From Paguma larvata (taxonomy: Eukaryota; Chordata; Mammalia; Carnivora; Viverridae): 64,000 nucleotides of DNA. A program made the position numbers and the translations under genes. The notes under the pieces were generated by a model. That model saw only the letters and a list, made by a program, of their open reading frames with translations. It had not been told where the DNA came from and searched no databases. Positions 34,790-46,227 of the stretch are shown here, piece by piece (the stretch's first letter is position 1; the number at the start of each line of letters is the position of its first letter). The DNA lies in assembly GCA_030068075.1 (NCBI GenBank), contig CM057825.1, forward strand, positions 82,723,123-82,787,122, written 5' to 3'.

Positions 34790-34948
34790 AATGGCATGTC
34801 TTCATTAACTAGCTCTGACTTTGGGAAGTTGCCACATACACATAATTGGAATGATAATAATAAAATACATATACTATTTTTCTGAAGATTAAATAAGATC
34901 TAGTTTATAGAGCATGTTTCACAGCGCCTGGAATACACCACACCATCA
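34790..34948 (+). mobile_element. MIR SINE fossil, plus strand
   Basis: 'ctctgactttgggaagttgc', 'taattggaatgataataata', 'gaagattaaataagatctag' and 'cagcgcctggaatacaccac' then 'catcaataaata' follow the MIR 3' half (TTGGGCAAGTTACTTAACC ... AGGATTAAATGAGATAATGTA ... AGTGCCTGGCACATAG ... TCAATAAATG). Confidence 0.72.
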
Positions 34949-35034
34949 ATAAATACTATTAGTATAATTATTATTGAGCCAAGACCAAACAAATATTTGA
35001 GTTTCAAGTCTACGCCAATCAGCTCTCCCCTTTA

Positions 35035-35165
35035 ATTGTGGATATAGAATGTTAAATAAGACTCAGTTCTGATCTCAAAAAAAAGACAAGTAAACAGACA
35101 ATTATAAGTTCATTGCCATGGTAGAGGTTAGTGTAGACTCTCTGGGAACAGAAGGGGAGAAGGGA
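35035..35165 (-). mobile_element. L2 LINE fossil, minus strand
   Basis: 'agttctgatctcaaaaaaaa' then 'gacaagtaaacagacaatta' resembles the reversed L2 3' segment (GGTCCCTGCCCTCATGGAGC ... AATAAACAAGTAAACAAATA). Similarity is weak and short. Confidence 0.4.
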
Positions 35166-36039
35166 ATTCTTTTGGATAAAATGAAATCTGTGCCCAAGAT
35201 TCTGTGAATACACATCACACATACGACTCTGCCTCTTACGGACATGGTGTGGCCTAGGTCAACTCAAATCTCAACTCAGGCCTTCTGGTTCCCAGGTCAC
35301 TAGGTTGTGCAGAAAAGATGCCTAAATCATATGTGCTTCTTTCAGTTCTTTCATCCATTCTCTCGTTTCTCTCTAAATCTTAATCACCCTAAAACAGCTA
35401 TGGAGAAAAAAAAATCAAAACAGTAAGTAATTAAAGTGAAAGTAAGTATTCGAACTCTTCATCTTTTCAATAGGATCTCCTTTATGTAGGCATACATAGT
35501 CGTTAAAATGTGGACCCAGGAACATCTGGAAGGAAATCCCAGGCATATAATTTACTCTCTGGCTCTAAAATTACTCTCTCTATATTTCTGATATCATTAA
35601 TATATTAACCATAATTAAATTCTTATGAGTGTGAAGTAGGTTTTTACACCTTGGTGCCTCTCAAAACTATATTTGATGAGTAATGTGAAAAATATATTCC
35701 CCCCAACACCTGCTGAGTTCCAACTATAAAATAAGACCAGTAGTAGCAATTTTAGATTAGCATTCAACAATTACCTTACATTTATTAGTTCTTTTAAATG
35801 TTTTATTGGAATTGAAACAACCAATATTTGCTCATGTTTCATTAAATCCCAATTTCAATGTTCAGCTCAAACCTAGTGATAAAGGAGGGTCCTTTGAGCT
35901 TAGTGGTAATATCATCTAAGCCTGAAAATAACAGAAAAGACTTCAGAGTCAACATCTCTTTGGTCTAAGGTAACAAGAATACCTGAATAATTACTCAAAA
36001 TTATAATACTAATAAAACATGAATAAAGAACCACTTACA

Positions 36040-36600
36040 GTTCATCCGGTATGAATTATTTTAAGCATGTCTAATAAAAGAAAGCTTTAAAAGAGCATTA
36101 GCAGAATTTATTTAATTGCAATGTGTGCAGGGCAGTGTTATATTATGTACCTGTGGCTTTTCAGAATCACACACAGCCTCGTACTTAATGTGTATAATCA
36201 AACAAGGAAATAATAAAACCGGAAACTATTCTTCAATGGTAAATTTTTGCCCACTGAGCTGTCAATTGTGGATGGATTCATGATTGATCAGAATAATACA
36301 CAATGGCACGGTGTAATTCTTTAGTGTGATGTTGTAAAATGGAGTATTGCTTCTGTTATTTTATCCAGTTTGCTTTTATAAGACAGGGTTTATTGTGCGT
36401 TATGTTGTAGCTCATTCCTCTGTTCACAATGCCTACTGATGTGTAATTATGACTTGTCTGAACTGTAAGAAGGAGCAGTAAGTGAAAGGAAATCTGCAAG
36501 CACGCTTGATTTATGAGTCCTGATACTATATTACAGTCCTAATCTGCCTGCTTACCTTCGCTCCAGGCTAACTTACTGGAGAACATGCCTACGAATAGCG
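36040..36600. promoter_or_regulatory. Candidate conserved non-coding element (unproven)
   Basis: A repeat-free 560-bp block rich in homeodomain-type words ('taattg', 'attaat', 'taatta'). Examples are 'ttatttaattgcaatgtgtg', 'tcatgattgatcagaata' and 'gatgtgtaattatgact'. It has no open frame and no simple sequence. The texture resembles deeply conserved enhancers near developmental genes. This is inference; conservation was not tested. Confidence 0.3.
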
Positions 36601-37759
36601 CTGTAGCAAGTTGTGGAAGATTTACTCTGAAGGAGCTACTAGACTTTGTTTTTTAATGATTTAGTCATTATTTCAGTTACAGGTAAGGCAATAAATTATT
36701 TCTCTTATAAAGACTTCATGTCAAGGAATGACCATGCGTATGTGGTTACAAAGAGCAGTGCGTGGAATGGTTTCTCCGCGTTAAATATCATAATGTTACT
36801 GGTAATATTTTATGAGGAAACCAGCCACATTCCTCTTCCTCTTCTTTTTCTTTCCCTGCATACTATAGCTTTTGCCTGGTGTTACAAATGCACTATAAGA
36901 ATATCTATTTTGATCCAGGGCATCTGATTTTTTGCAAGATAGCCAAAAATAGAAATTACTATGGATGAGCAAATGAAAGCAAACCCATAAAGCAATGACC
37001 TCAGTGTCAGCAAGGAAAGATGTAAGCAAATTTGCCTTTTTTAATCACCATTCACAAAGACAGATACAGCTGGAGTTAAGCCTCACAGTAGCGTTATTGA
37101 ATCCTGGCATATTCAATTCACATGCTTTTAGAAAATTAAAGTTATAAATTACCCTTTGTTTCCTCAGATCCAATCTAAATCACCAATAAGAAAAATAGTC
37201 TTCCCCAAAGCTTATTTGTGACCAGGTTTTGCTAAATGTCTAGGAGGAAAAAAACTTGAAAGATTATCTGTCGCTCATAATTTGGTATGAAATAAACAGC
37301 TTTGTGCATAAGGACATGCTGGCATCTCTGAGTCATTACAGAAATATCCTTAAACAATACCAACGAGATGGAAATTCCAGAATTTTAAAAAATCCTATCA
37401 TTTATATCATCTTATTTTTTAATTGTCTTTTGTTCAGATTAAATTCCATTTCCTTATGTGCGATTTCTCCTGAATATTGCTTCTGTGATCAGCAACATAT
37501 CAGTTTTGGGATCCAATGAACTGAAATATAAATTATTAACTGATTACCTCATGATAAAAAACAAAGTTCCAGAAGAGTAACATAGAATTATACTCATGGT
37601 GGACAATAGAAGGCTGTGACTATGAACACAAGTATCCTCCAGCTTATACAACTTTGGAAAAGTTAGCCAGAACAATGATCTTTTATAACGAACAATACTC
37701 TCTATTACATTCTGGAATTGCAAGAAATGCTTTTGCAATATTTTTGGTCATCCCATGCT

Positions 37760-38165
37760 GAATAATTAGTTCATTTTCTATTTCTTGGCACAAAAAGTCG
37801 GCCTAATTTTGGGCTTCTTGATGTGAATTCATGCTAAAGGACCCTTCGACTGCCGTAATATCATTTTGTAAATGTATGACTGACTAGACGATTTTTCTCA
37901 TTTGGGCATCGTTGCGGACAGTGCCTGCTAGATCCCCGAGATGGCATTTACTGAACTAAAGGTCTAACTTGTAGAAGATAGCCCCAAATACGGACTTCCT
38001 TTACCCATTATCAAATTAAACCTGACTCGTCGCCACTTGAACAGATTGTGGTTGGAAATCAGGATGGTTTATATGCACTGTAGATTCAAGTCGACTTCTT
38101 TTAATTTGGTACTTGTGAACTGCTTCTTTAATGGTTTAACTATCAATGGAAAATGAGGGATGGAA
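37760..38165. promoter_or_regulatory. Second candidate conserved non-coding element (unproven)
   Basis: A repeat-free block with more CpG than the region average ('cccttcgactgccgtaatat', 'gcatcgttgcggacagtgcc', 'gactcgtcgccacttgaaca') and 'ttaatttggt' words. Retained CpGs in AT-rich DNA suggest constraint or low methylation, but chance cannot be excluded. Confidence 0.25.
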
Positions 38166-40224
38166 CTGCATACCATTAGAGTGAGCCCATAAACCATGTA
38201 CTGTTCTCGCTACACCAAATATTTCAAGGCTGGCATAGCTCACACTCAGAATAGACAACAACAAATCTCCTCTATGCAACCATCCTAATCAGTAAGAACA
38301 TCATTCTCTTGAATGGATGGGTCTAAAAGCAGAGTTATCAGTTATTCTGATGATAAAATCATGAACTAAAAATAGAAATAAAAGTGTTCTGGGTAGGAAC
38401 TGTTGGTTAGCATATTTTTAACAACAATTTCTCCTCTCTTACACCCAGTGAAGCTACATTTAGATAGTCTCAAGTGACCATATATTTGACTACAACTCAA
38501 GACATATCTTATTAATTTTCTTGAAATGGTGATATATTTAGGACCCTGAAACCATCGATATTTTCCTGCATTTCAGAAGCTGAAATGTCCAATTATAGTC
38601 TCTGTACTCAAGAGCTTGGGTCTGATTCTCCAGTCGTCACTCGGGCAAACCTCCCACTGGAATCAGTGCTTAACACAATTAGGTCGTCATTATACTGTTT
38701 AAGAGACTTTCCGTGGTGAAAATTCATACAGTGTGCACATTTGCAATAGTCCTTATACTAACACGCAACAATAACAACTTCACAAAGTAAAAACTTTGAT
38801 ATCTGCCCTGAATTTTTCTTCCAGAGGATAATTAAGATATTCCTTGGTTTTCTTCTGACCCAATTTCTAAATAGACACATTTGAAAAATCAAAAAAGTCT
38901 AAAGGCAGCAAGACATCCTCTGGTTGATAATTATATTATTCGGGAAAAAATGAATCTCCAACCTTAGAAAAGTCATCTCACCCAGCTGCTTGATTAGCAA
39001 GCATTGCTATTTTCTCTCCAAAAGAGCCTTGAATCAGATGTTAGAAAATCTGGGTTCAGTTCCCTTCTCATTACATGTTTCTCTGAATATTTGACATAAG
39101 CCGTTCCATATGTATCTATCTTTTAAAAGGTCTTAATAGTTGCCTTAGACACTGGATTTTGTGCAAATTAAAGGCAAAAAATAAGTGGAAGAATTTTATA
39201 AACTGAATCCATTTAATGTGTAGGTATGTGGTATCATTACCAACATGATCATCACCACAGACCTTATCCATTTTATCGTCCTCTCATCGGGCTTTCCCTC
39301 ACAACTTGCTCCCCTTAAATATCGCCATGATGGCAGCCGCCCAGTTTCCTAAACTCTAACTGAATCCATAGCTCGCACACAGCAATCTTGCTTATAGACG
39401 CCAGAGTCTCCACTAAACTCCCAAAGTGCATCTCCTCTCCAAAATACCTCTCTCCCCCCTTGTTCCTTCATGGGAACAAGCTAATACTTGGACAAATCTC
39501 TTCTTCAACATTCTTATTCAATTCCTTTAGCGAGGAATTTAAAAATCTACACCCTTTGAGAAATCTTTCCCAATTAATAGAGATTTGTTAGGCCATTTGC
39601 ATCATCCCGTGCCACCTAATCAAGTCTAAGCCGTGTGCATAAACCACCATAGCAGTGCAGCTTACAGAGCCAATATTATTTACGTTCCTTCCTACTCAAC
39701 TGGTTATTTGATATGTATTAGAGTCATGCCTGCATTTTTTGTTAAGTCTCAGAGACTCAATAAAGAACTAAGCCTAACCACGTTCAGGGAGCATGACATG
39801 TGACAGTGAAGCTGTACCTTTCCCGTAGACGCTGCTTTCCCTCTTCCTGATAATTACTCAATGGGAAGACACACTTGTTTGAAAATAATGAGATAACAAA
39901 CAGGTACTGACCATCTACTTGAAGGACTTCTGCAAATAAGAAAAATTCTTGACGCCAGAAATCTATACTTGAAGCAATAAGTTATGCAGGTGAAAATCTT
40001 TACAAAACCATAGGCAGTGGATTCTTTACATTTATTTTTTAGTAAACAATTGCAAGTAACATATTACAAACTAAAGACTCAAGTTTGAGCCACACAAAGT
40101 AAAAGCCAAGCTATTCCAGGATGGTGAATAAAATACAATAAGTCTAGTCACATTCCAAGTAAATACTCTACCATAATGGTATGTATGTATCACGGTTCCA
40201 TACAGAGGTACAAGAACCATGGCT

Positions 40225-40431
40225 CGGGGCGCCTGGGTGGCTCAGTCAGTTAAGTGTCCGACTTCAGCTCAGGTCATGATTTCACAGATCATGAGTTCAA
40301 GCCCCTCATCCGGCTCTGTGCTGACAGCTCAGAGACTTGATCCTGCTTCGGGTTCTGTGTTTCCCTCTCTCTGCCCTTCCCCTGCTTGTGCTCTTCCTCT
40401 CTCTCTCTCTCAAAACCAAACATTAAGACAA
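40225..40431 (+). mobile_element. CAN-SINE (SINEC, felid type), plus strand
   Basis: The canonical head 'ggggcgcctgggtggctcag' contains the pol III A-box, and 'gagttcaagcccc' lies at the B-box. The body is 'gtgctgacagctcagag', followed by a CT-rich stretch and a short A-rich tail. The duplication 'aagaaccatggct' at 40212-40224 and 'aagaatcatgact' at 40432-40444 matches at 11 of 13. Confidence 0.94.
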
Positions 40432-40569
40432 AAGAATCATGACTTTATGCTAAGGAAATATATAATATTTATGATGAAACATGCAATCGTCATATTGTAT
40501 TTATAAAGGATGGTGATGTTTAGCATCAGTATCTATTTGAGAGTAATACTGTGCTAAGTACCTACCTTA

Positions 40570-40828
40570 GTGGCTTGCAACAAATATCTGTCATTCACAT
40601 TCTCAGTGCTTCCCCTGAGAAAGGCTCTCCGCACCGATTTCTGTGCACCCGAGCATCTCCCCTGTGTCCTGGACTCCCCTGCTGCTGAGAAAAAGGGATC
40701 TGCGGTTACGGTGCCCCCTTTCAGCAGCAGGGAATATGTCCCAGGACTCCGGCGGACGCTCAAACAGCATGTCATGCCGTACCGCACAGAGACTATGTTT
40801 TTCCTAGGCATTCATACCTATGCTGAAG
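40570..40828. other. Unassigned CpG-rich patch
   Basis: About 230 bp with many CpG ('aggctctccgcaccgatttc', 'ctccggcggacgctcaaaca', 'catgccgtaccgcac') in otherwise AT-rich DNA. Both strands have open frames of 85-87 codons, but neither matches a known protein. It may be part of the adjoining transposon, an LTR remnant or a small CpG island. Confidence 0.35.
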
Positions 40829-41173
40829 TTTAAGTTAGGAATTAGGCACAGTAAAAGGTCAATGACCATAACTCGTAATAAAACATAACAATTATAATAA
40901 TATATGGCAATAAAACTTATGTGAATGCGGTCTCAGTCTCTCGAACTATCTTATTCCACCGCATTCACGTTTTTCCCTGTGATGATGAGAGATAATAAAA
41001 TACCCACACGGTGAGGTGAAGCGAGGTGAGTGACAGAGGCTTTGTGACATCGTGTTAGGCCACTACTGACCTGTGACAACACTCGGAAGGAGGATCGTCT
41101 GTTTCTAGACTACAGTTGACTATGACAACGGAGACCATGAAAAGCAGAGCAGTGAATAAGGGGACCACAGTAC
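40829..41173 (+). mobile_element. TcMar-Tigger-like DNA transposon remnant
   Basis: 'taggaattaggcacagtaaa', 'atggcaataaaacttatgtg', 'gatgatgagagataataaaa', 'gaggtgaagcgaggtgagtg' and 'ctacagttgactatgacaac' occur in the same order as a common mammalian Tigger-type element. It ends near 'gaataaggggaccacagta', matching the GATAAGGGGGACTACTGTA terminus. The transposase is absent and the left end is not defined. Confidence 0.65.
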
Positions 41174-41179
41174 AGTCCT

Positions 41180-41218
41180 GAAGGGAAAAAAAAAAAGAAA
41201 AGAAAAAAAAAAAAAGAC
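41180..41218. repeat. Purine-rich A-tract
   Basis: 'gaagggaaaaaaaaaaagaa' and following A-rich sequence; no retroposon body is attached. Confidence 0.8.
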
Positions 41219-41565
41219 TTTTCTCAATGTCATTTTTTTTAACTTTTTTATTCCTGAAATAACTGTGTCCTCATTCTGGTCTTCACCTTATGCCAAACTG
41301 GAAGAAAATCTTTGCTAGATGGTGTGTGTGTGTGCACACACATGTGTGGATGTGTATGTGTGTAACCAAAATTCTTCAAAGATAAGAATTGGGTCTTGCT
41401 CAGTTACAAATCGACAAAGCCAAATACAAACATACTGCATGTAGCAGGCACAGAGAACATTTTATTGAATAGATGAAGTAATTCAATGAATCTTAAAATG
41501 TCTTGCTATTCTATATTATGCTTATTTTGTTCCACACTAACGGGGTAAGAAATCAATAACTGACA

Positions 41566-41766
41566 GGGGCGCCTGCGTGGCTCAGGCCTAGTTAAGCATC
41601 CAACTCTCAGCTTCAGCTCAGGTCATGATCTCAGTTTGTGAATTCAAGCCCTGCATTGAGGCTCCATGCTGACAGCACAGAGCCTGCTTTGGATTCTCTT
41701 TCTGTCCCTCCCTTGCTTACTCTCTCTTTCTCTGTCTCTCAAAATAAATAAACTTAAAAAAAAAAA
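41566..41766 (+). mobile_element. CAN-SINE, plus strand, TSD present
   Basis: The element has head 'gggcgcctgcgtggctcagg', body 'ccatgctgacagcacagagc', a CT-rich stretch and an A-rich tail. The duplication 'aagaaatcaata' at 41547-41558 matches 'aagaaatcaatg' from 41767. Three extra bases lie in the A-box region ('ggcctagttaag'). Confidence 0.93.
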
Positions 41767-41769
41767 AAG

Positions 41770-44700
41770 AAATCAATGATCAACCGAATTTTTACTGGTT
41801 CCATAGTAGTGGTGCTAAATGCTTCATGACTTTTCTATACAGAAAAAAAATGCTTCAAAGATGAAAATTCCAACACAGTATGTTCCATTTGCTTATTTTA
41901 ATTTCTTTATGGAAACTTATCAATCGAAAACTCTTCCAAGAAGATTTAGAGTGAACTAAAAATCCGTATGTTTTAAAAAATAATATCCCCAGCCACTTAT
42001 ATTATGGCTACATGGCTACAGATTTCCATGCGATGGCTATGTGAAGAGTCTAATTTAATTACACACCTTCCATCATATGTCTCAGCATTATCTTTAACCA
42101 AGAAGGACATTCTTTTCAATAGCATCTCTTTGGTCTATTGGTTTCAATAATAAGCATGCTGGAAGAATCTTGATATGTTGCGCCATCCAAAATCTTCCCA
42201 AAGTCTCCCTTGATCAAAATATAATGCAGCTTAAATATGTTAGGCAACATGTATTCTACCTATTTGCATTTTGTCAAATGAACTGGATCATTCCAATATG
42301 GTATCACATGTGCATGGCAGCCTGTAGCATTTTATAACAGGTGTTGAGGAAATGTACTTGACAGAGATATTGACAGTAAGGTCATCTGTAAGCATAAACA
42401 CTGAAAATATCAAGAAAAGTATATATCCATTAGTGCCACAAGAGAGGAAAAAAGCAATAGATAGTAGGAACAAGCTGTGATTTCCCCCAAAACAAAAACA
42501 ACAATGAAACGCACATACACAGATATATATATTTGCTTTTAAAAACATTTATTTTGCCTCACGATGCCCTCTCTCTGTGTCTGTCTCTCTCTCTCTCTGT
42601 CTCTCTCCTTCATTCTCAAATATTGAGAAAGACAGAGAGGTCTGAGGGAGAGAGGTCATTACATGGCAAAGAGTAAAGCCTACATGGCAAAGGAAATACA
42701 TGAAGCAACAGAAAATAATTACTTTCTTAATTTTGTCTTCATGCATTTACCTCCAAGAGAACATTTAGAACATTCTTCTTAACATTTTGGTTGCTGATAA
42801 ACCTCTTCCTCACTAGGTAATATATTTCCTCTAATTTATTTTTGAATTCATCATAAGACCTAAAATAACACCATCAAACATAGCATGTGTTCAATAAATT
42901 TATTTTACAGCTGAATCCTAAATTGTAATTCTGTTTAGTTAGTTTTCCGAAACCACGCTGATTGCCTAATGGTTTATTGATGACTAACCAAAGATACGTT
43001 CAGGGGAAAGATTTAATTGTGACGTAATTGTGTGACAACCTATAATATCAATATGACTGTTATATCGATAAAGAATTAATAGAAATAGAACTAGTAATAA
43101 ATTCCAGCATTTATGACCTGAGAGTTTTGCCTTTATATAAGATTTTAAATATACAGTCATAAAATGCAAACAAAAAGTTTGATTTTAAAAATATATATAG
43201 CTTAGCTCTATCAAGCACAAATTTTAAAATACAGTTGCAAAGTATAACAATACAATGTCATAAAATAATTATATGTATGTGTCTAGAAAAGTCATTTCCG
43301 TTTTTCGAAATAAACTTCAGAAATGTTTCCAGTTCTCAGTGAGGCAAGCATTCCAATTTTTTGCAATATTAGCAGGGGTAACTAATGATGGCTAATTTTT
43401 GCCTGTAGTATTTCCTTCAATCTGCTTGTGCGCTCCCAGTTTCTCTGGCGGCAGCAGCATTTGTAAATTTTCTGGTCACTAAGCACTCAAGTACAATTGT
43501 AAGTGATCAGTTTGCAATTGGCCAACAAGGAGAAAATATAGGAAAAAAAAAAAAAGATCGTTTGCATACATTTACAAATAAATTCCATAAAAATCTTGAA
43601 AGCTCTATGTGCAGAAAATTTTTTTTCTGCCTACCGTATGATTTGATTGTAAAAGTTAAATGAGAGAGAATATCTTTCTTTGGCTTAGGAGGCGAAAACC
43701 ACATATTTTATATGAGCTTTATTATATTCCGTGATTGAGAAATACTGCGTGTTCAGCGATGACCCCATTTCCATTTATATTTATTTATTTGTAAATAAAA
43801 AGTGCTACTTATGTTATAGTAATATACAAATAGCATCTTCTCAATACCTACTTTACAATTCAAGTGTTTGAAATAATACACTACAGAGATTGAAATAATC
43901 TTTCCAAAACCTGATATTTTTATAATACATTTATCAAGACAGCAGAGATGGTAGGAAAGTGCAATTTTAATGAGAATATGCCCTGCATTTAGAAATTCAA
44001 GAAATTAAATGTTTACAGAGAATATTTAGCAAAAAGTCAAACTGCCATATTTTAAACTCAAGGAAAGCTGATAGAGAACCATGTTAATCATCACGCAGTC
44101 ATATCTAATTAAATCATTGCCCAGAAACTCTCACAGTACCTTTTGTGTAGGCTCCATGGGATAAGCTCAGCTCTGCTGACAGAGCCATGTCTCAGGGCAG
44201 ATGCAAGCACACCTTCATGGAAACACGCCCCTGCTTCCCTGAGAACAGGTGTCTTCATTCCACACCCTGCACACCAGTGCTGGAGGAACTAGATTCCCCT
44301 TTGGAGAAAGCCTGGGGACTCAAGTACCTGAAAATCCAGTACACCCTAGGACAGTCAAGGAGGCCATGTTGTGAAAAAATAAGTGAATGAGATGTTCAGT
44401 TTCCAGATAAATCACAGATCAGCTTCTATTCAGATTGCTTCACATTTTTCAAACATGACATTCCGTGTGTATGTTTAAACTGTGTGTATGTGTCACTTGC
44501 TTTTGAATTTCTTTCAACTGATAAATCGTGAGGGTCCATTATTCGGCTGAGAGGAACTCTAAACACATAGGGCTTTAGTGAAACTGAGATGCCAAATTAG
44601 CTTTAAAAATATCTTACGTTATGGCTTAATTTCATGTTTTCATTGAAGCCCAATCATGTTGGCGGCCATTCAATAGGCTACAGAAATCTGATAGATGATG

Positions 44701-45258
44701 AATACAGGGGTATTACAAATGAAGGAAAACTTGCCAACCAAAGGGAGACACAGCGGTTATTTTTACCTTAGCAGAGTCCATATGTCCCCTTCAGCTTCCT
44801 ATTACTAAAAATCACATACCTGATAGCCATTTGTTTGAAGGGATTCTGTCCTAATACATAGCTTGACGATATTCTAAATTATAATCCGAATGTGACAGAA
44901 CCAGAGAGTGCATAGAGTACCCTCGGCGCTATTTCGAAGGAGGATCCCCTCAGCAGAGGGAGTCATCTGGAGTCCCTAAAGACAACCTGGTGTCTTTAGG
45001 AGACAATACACGTGCCACTTTCTGGACTTAAGGAGTGCCCTGTTCCAACGTCTGGCAGGTGGAGCCCAGTCTAGATTTTGACCCTTATTTGTTCCTTCCA
45101 TCTGGAGATTTTTCTGTCGCCCAAAAACAGCACAGCTTTAAAAGCTGAACTTGGATCAAAATAAGAATTGCTTTGCAACTGCTTGGTAATTCCTGAGTTC
45201 TAAGTAATACTCTTTGTGGTGTACAGTTCTGAGACTTGAATGAAAACTAGGGAAACTC
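41770..45258. other. Mostly unique non-coding DNA
   Basis: No retroposon or gene was recognised in 3.5 kb. A CT-rich patch lies at 42567-42612. Short frames (for example 44187-44390, 67 codons) are unsupported. The hairpin at 44975-45000 is listed separately. Confidence 0.5.
44975..45000. repeat. Perfect hairpin, 10-bp arms
   Basis: 'cctaaagaca' and 'tgtctttagg' flank the 6-nt loop 'acctgg'. There is no T-run after it and no gene nearby, so no terminator role is claimed. Confidence 0.9.
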
Positions 45259-45259
45259 A

Positions 45260-45510
45260 GGGGCACTGGGGTGGCTCAGTCAGTTAAGCGACCAACTCTT
45301 GATTTTGGCTCAGGTCATGATTTTGTGGGTTGTGAGATCAAGGACTTCATCGGTGCTCCGTGTTTGTTGTAGAGGCTGCTTAAGACTCTCTCTCTCCGTC
45401 TCTCTCTGCTCCTGCCCCTTTCTCCTGCTAGTTCTCTCTCTCTCTGCCCCCCGCAACACCCATCTCTCAAAACAAATACACTTTAAAAAAAAAGAAAGAA
45501 AAAAAAAAAG
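45260..45510 (+). mobile_element. CAN-SINE, plus strand, diverged
   Basis: The element has head 'gggcactggggtggctcagt', 'cgaccaactcttgattttgg', a (CT)-rich stretch and a long A-rich tail with GAAAG. The flanking 'ggaaactca' at 45251 and 'ggaaactaa' at 45519 are probably the eroded duplication. Confidence 0.92.
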
Positions 45511-45539
45511 AACATTGCGGAAACTAAATTGATTAACAT

Positions 45540-46227
45540 TAGAACACCAGGGTAAATCCAGGAAAAACAGACCTTTTGGTGGAAAGAAAGGGCCCAAAGG
45601 TGTTAAAAGGGGAAAAGAGAAAAGGAATAAGGTGAAAATACCAATGAGTGTCATTAAGTAGCAGATGGCATTATCAAGGTGGGATACTTTGCAAGTGACT
45701 TTACAGAGGCATGTTTGGAGTGGAGAGGAACTACCAGGGAAAGTATAAGAACTCAGTACTAATAGCATCTGAGATATTATTCACACTTGGACCTGAGGTG
45801 AGCAGAACAGAACTGAGAATGTCCAGAGTTCAGGCCCTCAGATTGCTTTGAAAAGGGTAGAACATTCTGTCAATGGACACATCCATATATCTTATTCAAG
45901 GTGACCTTTCAAGAGGGAGCCAAAAAATATCAACCTAAACTTACTCCCCACTCTCCCTCCAGTCTCCTGAGACTGTTTCCCATTGACCCAACCCCAAAAA
46001 GCCAAGAAGCAGGGGAATCACACCTGTCAGCCCTGCAGGCTAAAAGCAGGGTGGAGTAGGGTTGGAGTGGACAGACTGCACTCCTATGCGGCTGTGGCTT
46101 GCTTGTTGTTTGTTTTACGCATGGGGTTGAAGGGAAGAGGGAAAATGGGGGAATTGCCATCCTATCAGACGCTGTAAAAACCTAAGGAAGACGACATTTA
46201 GGATCTATCATTATTAGTTGTATAATT
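45540..46227. other. Unassigned non-coding DNA
   Basis: No gene is seen. A 152-codon minus-strand frame (45310-45768) is made largely of reversed SINE sequence. The part at 45985-46075 has an LTR-like look, but I could not name it. Confidence 0.35.

Larger units (their letters stand above)
27513..40224. other. CAN-SINE-free interval of 12.7 kb, mostly unique DNA
   Basis: No CAN-SINE or young L1 occurs here, while the rest of the window has about one per 3 kb. Only ancient pieces (MIR, L2) and microsatellites are listed inside it. No gene was found; frames such as 28661-28852, 30332-30580 and 31285-31566 are short and unsupported. Several stretches look like conserved non-coding DNA by composition. 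Confidence 0.7.

Noticed and set aside
42540..42640. CT-rich stretch resembling a SINE middle
   Set aside because: There is no SINE head, body or tail around it; treated as simple sequence.
44187..44390. 67-codon frame with several Cys and Pro
   Set aside because: Isolated and short with no supporting signal.
45310..45768. 152-codon minus-strand frame
   Set aside because: A large part is the reversed CAN-SINE (GA-rich Arg-Glu runs); the remainder has no known similarity.
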